Shown here: in pieces, positions 58,334 through 64,000 of the stretch
Layout: each line of letters starts with the position of its first letter
Position numbering within the stretch: position 1 is the first letter of the stretch
Assembly: GCF_030272615.1 (NCBI RefSeq)
Contig: NC_081410.1
Coordinates: 574,007,241-574,071,240 of the forward strand
Reading direction: 5' to 3'
DNA length: 64,000 bases
From: Cryptomeria japonica
Taxonomy: Eukaryota; Streptophyta; Pinopsida; Cupressales; Cupressaceae
The notes under the pieces: generated by a model
Database searches by the model: none
Seen by the model: only the letters and a program-made list of their open reading frames with translations
Told to the model about the DNA's origin: nothing
Translations under genes and position numbers: made by a program

Positions 58334-58815
58334 TTACGCACCTTTATACTCTAAGTTATGTCTCTTCTATCCATAGATCAGTTCAAGGAGTGCAGTGATA
58401 GATCTACTGAGATTGACTAAACCGAAGATTTGTATCCTTACATACCTTTATAGATCAGTTCAAGGAGTGTAGTGAGAGATCTACTGAGATTGACTAAACC
58501 GAAGAACAACATTTGCAAGGAATGTCAAGTAGGAAAACTAACAAGGAGCACATTCAAAGGAAAAGAGTACTCGTCCACCGGATTACTAGATTTTCACACA
58601 GATCTGTGGTCCGACTTGAACAAGGAGTTTGCAAGGTGAGAGGTATTTCATGTTATTGATTGATGATTGTTCTACGATGACTTGGGTTGCATTTCTAAGA
58701 GAGAAGTTTGAGGCATTAGAGAAGTTCAAGATATTCAAGGCAAAAATTGAGAATGGCATTGAAAGGAAAATCAAGTGATTAAGATCTGACAGAGGTGGAG
58801 AATTCATTTGATAGA
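58334..58815 (+). pseudogene. Copia integrase fragment with internal duplication
   Basis: Plus strand. RDLLRLTKPKNNICKECQVGKLTRSTFKGKEYSS, then LLDFHTDLWSDL and, after a shift, DDCSTMTWVAFLREKFEALEKFK, LRSDRGGEF. These are the integrase zinc domain end and the first part of the core, close to E2 (NNICK-stop-CQVGK). About 100 bp is duplicated at the start (TATCCTTAC ... AAACCGAAGA, about 58336-58432 and 58436-58504, the second with a gap). No LTR or other domain is attached, so this is a broken piece. Confidence 0.7.
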
Positions 58816-59021
58816 GCTTAAAGTCAAAAATTTGATAGAGCTTAAGAACAATATTGCATTGGAAAATGGTTACAAGCTACATAAAGCTTCAAATTTACAT
58901 TATACTTTTTTTTATTAAAACAGTATTCAAGTTTAGATACACTATCATGTTAAAATGTAATTAAGATTTAGGAATCTTCTACATAATTGAAGAAAAACTT
59001 TACTTTGAAAAGGTATGGCTA
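58816..59021. other. AT-rich junction, no gene
   Basis: Begins with a short duplication (TTTGATAGAGCTTAA twice within 33 bp, about 58808-58850). Nothing else recognised. Confidence 0.5.
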
Positions 59022-59640
59022 AGAAGTAATGTTTTCGAGTTACCTCAGAAAACTATTTTTGTTAAAATTACTATATAGTTCTTAATCTGCACCATATTGT
59101 GTTTTCTTGCAGGCATTTTGAAGAAAATGGAGTGCAACATATAAATATTCATTTGCAACTTTGTTAGTCCCAATCACCATGAAAGATACATGTATGAATT
59201 CAATTCCGTGTTGTGAGCTTTTTCAAGGATTCTTTGTCAATATTGTTCTTTTTTAATGAGAACTAATGTTTTAGAGTTACCTCAGAAAACTATATTTTTT
59301 GTTCAAATTATCATATAATTCTTAATCTTTATCATATTGTTTTTTCTTGCATGCATTTTTAAAATAATGGAATGTAGCATATAAATATTGATTTGTGACT
59401 ATATTTTTGGTTCAAATTATTATAGAGTTCTTAATTTGTACATGTATGAATTCAATTCTGTGTTCTGAGCTTTTTCATGGATTCTTTGTTGATATTATTC
59501 TTTTTGGCTGAGAAGTTGTGAGTGAGAACTAATGTTTTACAGTTACCTCAGAACACTATTTTTTTTCAAATTATTATATAGTTCTTAATCTTTACCATAT
59601 TGTGTTTACTTGAAGGCATTTTGAAGATCATTTCAGCTTC
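59022..59640. repeat. Three diverged tandem units of about 235-267 bp
   Basis: Units start at AATGTTTT..AGTTACCTCAGAA (about 59028, 59263 and 59530). The first two include TATAGTTCTTAATC, CATATTGT.TTTTCTTGCA.GCATTTT and ACATGTATGAATTCAATTC.GTGTT.TGAGC. Degenerate and AT-rich; no coding. TGTGTTTTCTTGCAG resembles a plant 3' splice site, so an intron of a lost gene is possible. Confidence 0.65.
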
Positions 59641-60544
59641 TTCTCCTTCATAGATTTCTTGCTAACTCAACAACCATTCCTTATAGTTATTAGGGTAGTG
59701 TTGTGACCTTTTCACACATCACCCCATTGCAAATGGGGACCCCCTTCGGTCTTTTGGCTTTGTTTTTTTGGGTCTTTTCGCAGCAGTCTCGTCAGTCTCA
59801 TATTGATTAAGTCTAATTTTCGTTTGAGCAAGTTTGGTTAAGTCTAGGACTCATTTTGTCAATTTTAGGGTTTCTGCCTTCAGTCCTAGACTTTAGGGGG
59901 GTTTCTTTTAGGGTTTTGGAAAAATTGAACTTAGAACTGGAATTGGGACCCTTCAAGGAACCTCCCAGTAAAATTTGAGCGAATTCTGAGCACTTACTAT
60001 TTATAGTAAGTTTCACTGCCTCCCAGATTGCTCTCAAATTTGCCAAAAATCAAACTTACTATTTTTATTAAGTGTTTTTCTGACCTATTTTGCCCAAACC
60101 TTGACATTTTGAAACACTTACTATTTGGGAAAATCTATTTTTGGCAAGATCTTCACAAGAAAACACTGAAAGCTGAATATATTTGAAAACATTGAAGACT
60201 GAACGTTCCTGACCATTTCTAAATCTGGAAGAGTTAGAAGGCAAACAAGTTGGATCAAAAAAGTGGTAAAGTATGGAACTCCTATTCCAAAAGAAGAAAG
60301 CATGAAAAATCATATAAATCTAGAAATTCACATCAATCCACCAATGTCATCCTGATCCGAAAATGGCCTGAAATTTGACTAGTCTGAAAATTTTGAAAGA
60401 TCTTCCAAAATCCAAAATTTGCATTATGATTCCTAGGGACTTGAAACCACTCTCAAACATCCTGACAATATATATGAAATATAACTTTAAGTATAAATTT
60501 CATATATATCTTGATGAAGAGAATGAGGAAAAATCACGAAAAAT

Positions 60545-61010
60545 CCTTCCCCAAGTCAGTTCAACGCCCAAGTTTGGCCAAGGGCGCCAAACAAAGGAGT
60601 CCATAGAGAATGTGGAGAATGTGAAAATCCTTGCCTAGGTGGTTTTAGTGCCCATACTTCACCAAGGGCACCAAAGTGAAGTTGACATGGAAAGCATGGA
60701 AAAATGTGAATTCCACCACTTAGTGAAAAATCTGCCCTACTCCAAGGGAGGGCGCCAAAGTGGAGTGCTCAAAGAGAATGGAGAAAGTTTGAAATTCCAC
60801 GCCTAAAGGAGATTAGCGCCCAAGCCATGATGAGGGCACCAAAGAGGTGTTATCCTGGAAAACCTTCAATGTGATGAAATTTGTTCTTCCTAGCGAAATT
60901 TCGCCCTAAGACATGGAAGGGCGCCAAAGTGGATGATGCATGGAAAAATGTTGAAGGTAAGAATTCCTTGCCTTAGGAAGAATTGCGCCTAAGGAAGGTA
61001 CCAGGGCGCC
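60545..61010. repeat. Degenerate tandem repeat, about 83-bp period
   Basis: Six copies of a unit with (A/T)GCGCC(C/T)AAG ... AGGGCGCCAAA: the GGGCRCCAAA core occurs near 60583, 60666, 60750, 60833, 60920 and 61005. Units differ strongly between cores. It lies inside the LTR-like region E10. Confidence 0.8.
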
Positions 61011-61108
61011 AAAACTTGATGGTCATGGAAAACTTCAAAATCACAAAATTTTTTACCAGTGCGGAATCATTCCCCGAGTCCAAAGACAGGCAGGTGGCTA
61101 AGTCCGGG

Positions 61109-61220
61109 GATCAAGGATGAATGCTTCAAGATGAGATTTCCTCCATCAAGGTCAAAATTTCAGTCCAAGGATCAAGGATGAATGCTTCAAGATGAGATTT
61201 CCTCCATCAAGGTCAAAATT
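61109..61220. repeat. 51-bp tandem duplication
   Basis: GGATCAAGGATGAATGCTTC ... AAGGTCAAAATT occurs at 61109-61159 and again, nearly identical, at 61168-61220. Its identity is much higher than the 83-bp repeats, so it is recent. Confidence 0.88.
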
Positions 61221-61372
61221 CCATGCCCAGTCTGGAAGTTGAAGAGAAATTTTCTGAGGCATGGAAATAATGAAATTCCTTCACCAAGCTGGATTCCACG
61301 TTTAAGTCAAAGAATGAAGAGAAATTGTCTAAGGCATGAAAATCCAAGGGTCAAGGAAGAATGAAAAGCAGA

Positions 61373-62055
61373 AATCCCCTCGAGAAATGTTTTGAAATTT
61401 CCATTTTTAGACACCAAATCTTATCAGAATCCGAAATTTTTTGCAAATTTGGACTTGTGGGAGAATTCTCTCTCCTCCTGGACTCGAGTCCTAAATTTTA
61501 GGAAATTTCCTTAAAAATAGGAGATGTGAAAATTGGTCGAAAAGCTCCCTGCAAACATGGTGAATTCAAAGAGCACAAAAATTCCTTTCTTAAGGAAGAA
61601 TTGCGCCCAAGAAGAAGAAATTCCAAGAAAAGTGAATTCCTTCCTTCAGGACAGAATTTCAAGAGAGGAAAAAAATTAACTAAGTGTTTGAAATTTCTTC
61701 CTTTAGGACATGGTTCTTGGAAATCATGAAAATTGGCTAAGGCATGAAGAATTTCCTTCCTTAGGGTAAGAAACAAATTTCTTTCCAAAGGAGAATTCCT
61801 TCACAACATGAATTCCACGTCGGGATGAATTGAAGGTAAAAAAACAATTTCTAAGGCAAGGTAGGAATCAAGGTTGAACTAAATAAGAAATTTCCCCTCC
61901 AGAATTTTTTTGAAAAATCCATTCTCGAGCATCAAATCACATCCAAATTTCAAAATTTTCATAGATTTGGATTCGTAGGAGAATTCTCTCCCTCCTGGAC
62001 TTAAAACCCTAATTTGTGGAAAATTCCTAAAAAATAGGAGATGGTGAAAAGTGAT
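61373..62055. repeat. Direct repeat of about 175 bp within E10
   Basis: 61373-61545 and 61868-62055 share TTTCCCCTC..GAAAT, ATCAAAT or CCAAATC stretches, GGAGAATTCTCTC.CTCCTGGACT, AAAATAGGAGATG and GTGAAAA. About 500 bp apart, diverged. Confidence 0.6.
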
Positions 62056-62557
62056 GGAAAACCTTCTCCGAGCAAGGAAAGTTGAAGAGACTTCAAGAAA
62101 ATTCTTCCTGAATCAAATTTTCCCTCTTGAACAATTCCAGATGTGTAGGAGCGGATATACGGCGACGGGGTCCACTTGCATGGCGAAGATCTATTGAACG
62201 CATGGCAGTATGGTGGCGCATTCATTGCCGAAATATTTGACCAAATGGCAACCCAATCATTGCATGTTGAATTTATGGTAGATTCTTTTTCCATACAGTC
62301 GTCACGTTCAATAGACAATGGTGCATTTATGGCATCATGGGCGATTTTTGCATGAGGGTACATTCATTGCATAGTGGGCACTTTTTGAATGTAATGGTTA
62401 ATTAATGCTTTATGGGTGCCATTTTTGGAAAAATTGTAATTAATTGTATATGGGCTTTATGGGGTATTTATTGCTGATTCCCACCTTGTTGCACCTTGAG
62501 TGGGGAATCTTCTAGGGTGAAACCCTAATTAGGGTTTTGCATGTAATCATGGCATGA

Positions 62558-62574
62558 GGCCTATATAAAGGGGT
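62558..62574 (+). promoter_or_regulatory. TATA box of E10
   Basis: GGCCTATATAAAGGGG followed by a G-rich GGGGTGATCCCCC and, 30 bases on, TGTAAAGGGGGGAGA, where transcription could begin. The best promoter-like sequence of the right end. Confidence 0.5.
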
Positions 62575-63115
62575 GATCCCCCTCATTTGTAAAGGGGGGA
62601 GATTTGTATGGAATTTGTGTCCACTTAAGTTATTTTTTCAAAACTTGCATGGTTTCACCATCCTCACTTAAAGTAGAATTTTATTTTCTCATTTGTTAGA
62701 TAAAATGCTTGGATTTCAATGGAGAATGTAATGGTGTTTGATGAATTTCCATGGTTCATACTTTTTGCATCTTGTTGATTGTAAGTTGCAGTGTAAAGTT
62801 AGTCCGAACCCCCAAATTTGTGCTAAGTTAGATTGTGAATGGTCGTTTGAATTGCACTGTGTTGGGTATTCAAATGCACTTTCTCAATATGAAAATTCTT
62901 CAACATCCTCAGAAGATTGCACCAGTTCTTGCGGAGTTGTAGTTAAACTTGGCGAAGCAGAGCTTGGTTTATTTGGAATTTGTCCACCAAAGCACTATTC
63001 ATTGTTATCATTGCCCTTAGGAGTAGATTTAGATCCTTCTAAACCCTTTTCCCCTTTACTTTCAGTTCATTTTAGTCTGTTCAAAGAAACAGCATCTCAG
63101 AATTGCCATATCCAA

Positions 63116-64000
63116 TGATGGAGTTCCAGCCACAACAAAGAAATGAAGGAATGATGCAAACATAAGGCCCCTTGGATTACCAGCAATCACATCAGCCCAC
63201 TAAGTCACGTCTGTAGCATAAAGGAACCTTGGAGTCAATTGTTTGAACTTCTTGCAATCTTAGCATGCAATCACACTTTGATCAAGAGAGAGTGAAGTGA
63301 CCGTTAGGCAACTTTATTTTGTGTTCGACGTAGTCATAGAAAACACATCAACAAGTAGGAACATGAACTAATAGTTATTTTAAGGTTGGTGTAATGCTGG
63401 AATGATTTGCTACAGGTACCCTTCCTCCTCTTGGCCAGTTTTATCTTTTATTTAAGCATATTCTAATTCGCATCATCTGCCTCAATTCCACTTCCCATTC
63501 AACATCTCCACCTGTGTTTCCTTCTCTGTGCCTGCCACGGTCAGCTTTGCTCATTTCTACATCACTGTGTATTGTGATACTTATTTCATGGTAGCCTCTA
63601 TTTCCCAACGTCCTTCATTCTGTATCTTACGCTCCCGTGCTGTCCTCACTTTTGTGCCTCTACCAATTTTTAAAATGGCTTTTGCTCTCATGTTTCATCA
63701 CCATCATGTCGCAATTTCCACGCTCATTCTCATCATCCTGTCAATCTCATTGGTTATCATTGCCATGTGTTATAAGATAATGCACTTGATCTTGTTAAAA
63801 ACCCACATCTTAAAAAACCTCATTTCCGTTGGCACTTTATTGCCAATAACCCACCATGTAACCTGTCTACAGAGAAGCACATCAATGGTGAATATCATTG
63901 CTTCAACATTCATCAATTTAAGCGGAATCATCCGAGGCTGGAAAGAGACAATGAAAAATGTGATTCCATCCACAATCAATCTACCCAACAACAAAGTGAG
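63116..64000. other. Right end, no gene identified
   Basis: Low-copy-looking DNA without LTR features. The minus strand from about 63250 to 63100 reads KKFKQLTPRFLYATDVT-stop, then WADVIAGNPRGLMFAS and LHFFVVAGTPSLD, which could be a decayed exon. Another minus frame is open at 63770-63994. I recognise neither. Confidence 0.3.

Larger units (their letters stand above)
22927..58373 (+). mobile_element. E5: non-autonomous copia-like element, split by E6 and E9
   Basis: Host of the nest. Segments: 22927-24011 (primer site, gag), 47925-48960 (spacer, ORF2 part 1) and 56666 to about 58250 (ORF2 part 2, PPT-like tract). E6 (TSD CCCTT) and E9 (TSD CTTAT) separate them, and reading frames resume on the far side of each. 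No pol domain is present. The 3' LTR is not recognisable: after TTTGATGTCAAAGGGTGAGAAG (58197-58218) the sequence soon runs into a duplicated copia integrase scrap at about 58334. The right limit given is approximate. Confidence 0.7.
59699..63115 (+). repeat. E10: long LTR-like region (putative gypsy LTR)
   Basis: Starts TGTTGTGACCTTTTCACAC and has a good TATA box (GGCCTATATAAAGGGG, about 62558-62574), a leader-like stretch after it, several arrays of repeats and no ORF with family features. This fits a large LTR of a Ty3/gypsy element, 5' LTR or solo, in sense orientation. The right end is uncertain: I find neither a primer site nor a second copy, and no duplication of the 5' flank (GGTAG) at 63115. 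The frame at 62738-63118 is probably chance within the LTR. Confidence 0.45.

Noticed and set aside
62738-63118. 126-codon frame after the E10 TATA box
   Set aside because: Cys-rich but without recognisable domain; placed in the probable R-U5 part of an LTR. Kept only as part of E10.

Overview
The window looks like nuclear DNA from a seed plant with a large, repeat-laden genome. I see plant-type LTR retrotransposons inserted into one another over almost the whole 64 kb, no host gene I can defend, no rRNA or tRNA gene and no CRISPR. The many old, stop-riddled elements with visibly diverged LTRs suit a gymnosperm-sized genome, but that is inference. Elements are labelled E1 to E10.

Left third (1-21106). 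E2, a minus-strand Ty1/copia element, is split by two later insertions. E1 (1-3183, minus, running off the left edge) sits in its integrase. E3, a 14.9-kb Ty3/gypsy element of Tat type (4997-19914, plus), sits in its gag, flanked by the 5-bp duplication GTTTC. E3 has both LTRs, gag, protease, G-patch, RT, RNase H, a second archaeal-type RNase H, integrase, a 9-copy tandem repeat and a polypurine tract (PPT).

Middle (21107-47924). E4 is a 371-bp TRIM with 159-bp LTRs and TSD TGTTT. E5 (plus strand) begins with an LTR ending at 22926 and a gag with several zinc knuckles. It is interrupted at 24012 by E6, a minus-strand Ty3/gypsy element (24012-47919, TSD CCCTT). E6 is itself interrupted by E7, a complete Ty1/copia element (24095-31610, TSD AAATG) in its 3' LTR, and by E8, a 2.1-kb TRIM-like element (40927-43069) exactly in its RT.

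Right part (47925-64000). E5 resumes with an unfamiliar ORF (ORF2), which is split by E9 (48961-56660, minus, TSD CTTAT). Then come a copia integrase scrap, tandem repeats and a long LTR-like stretch with a TATA box (E10, 59699 to about 63115). I recognise nothing in the last 0.9 kb.

The most unusual signal is a family of non-autonomous elements, E1, E5 and E9. Each has copia-type LTR, primer-site or PPT features, a coiled-coil gag with a string of CCHC knuckles, and, where pol should be, an ORF2 of unknown function. The three ORF2 copies are very diverged at the DNA level but share protein motifs such as LSR-x-H written with different codons. E9 shares LTR ends and PPT with the autonomous E7, a plausible source of its missing enzymes.

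Almost all premature stops in the coding regions are explained by C-to-T changes (CAG, CAA, CGA or TGG becoming stops). That fits decay of methylated, silenced elements.
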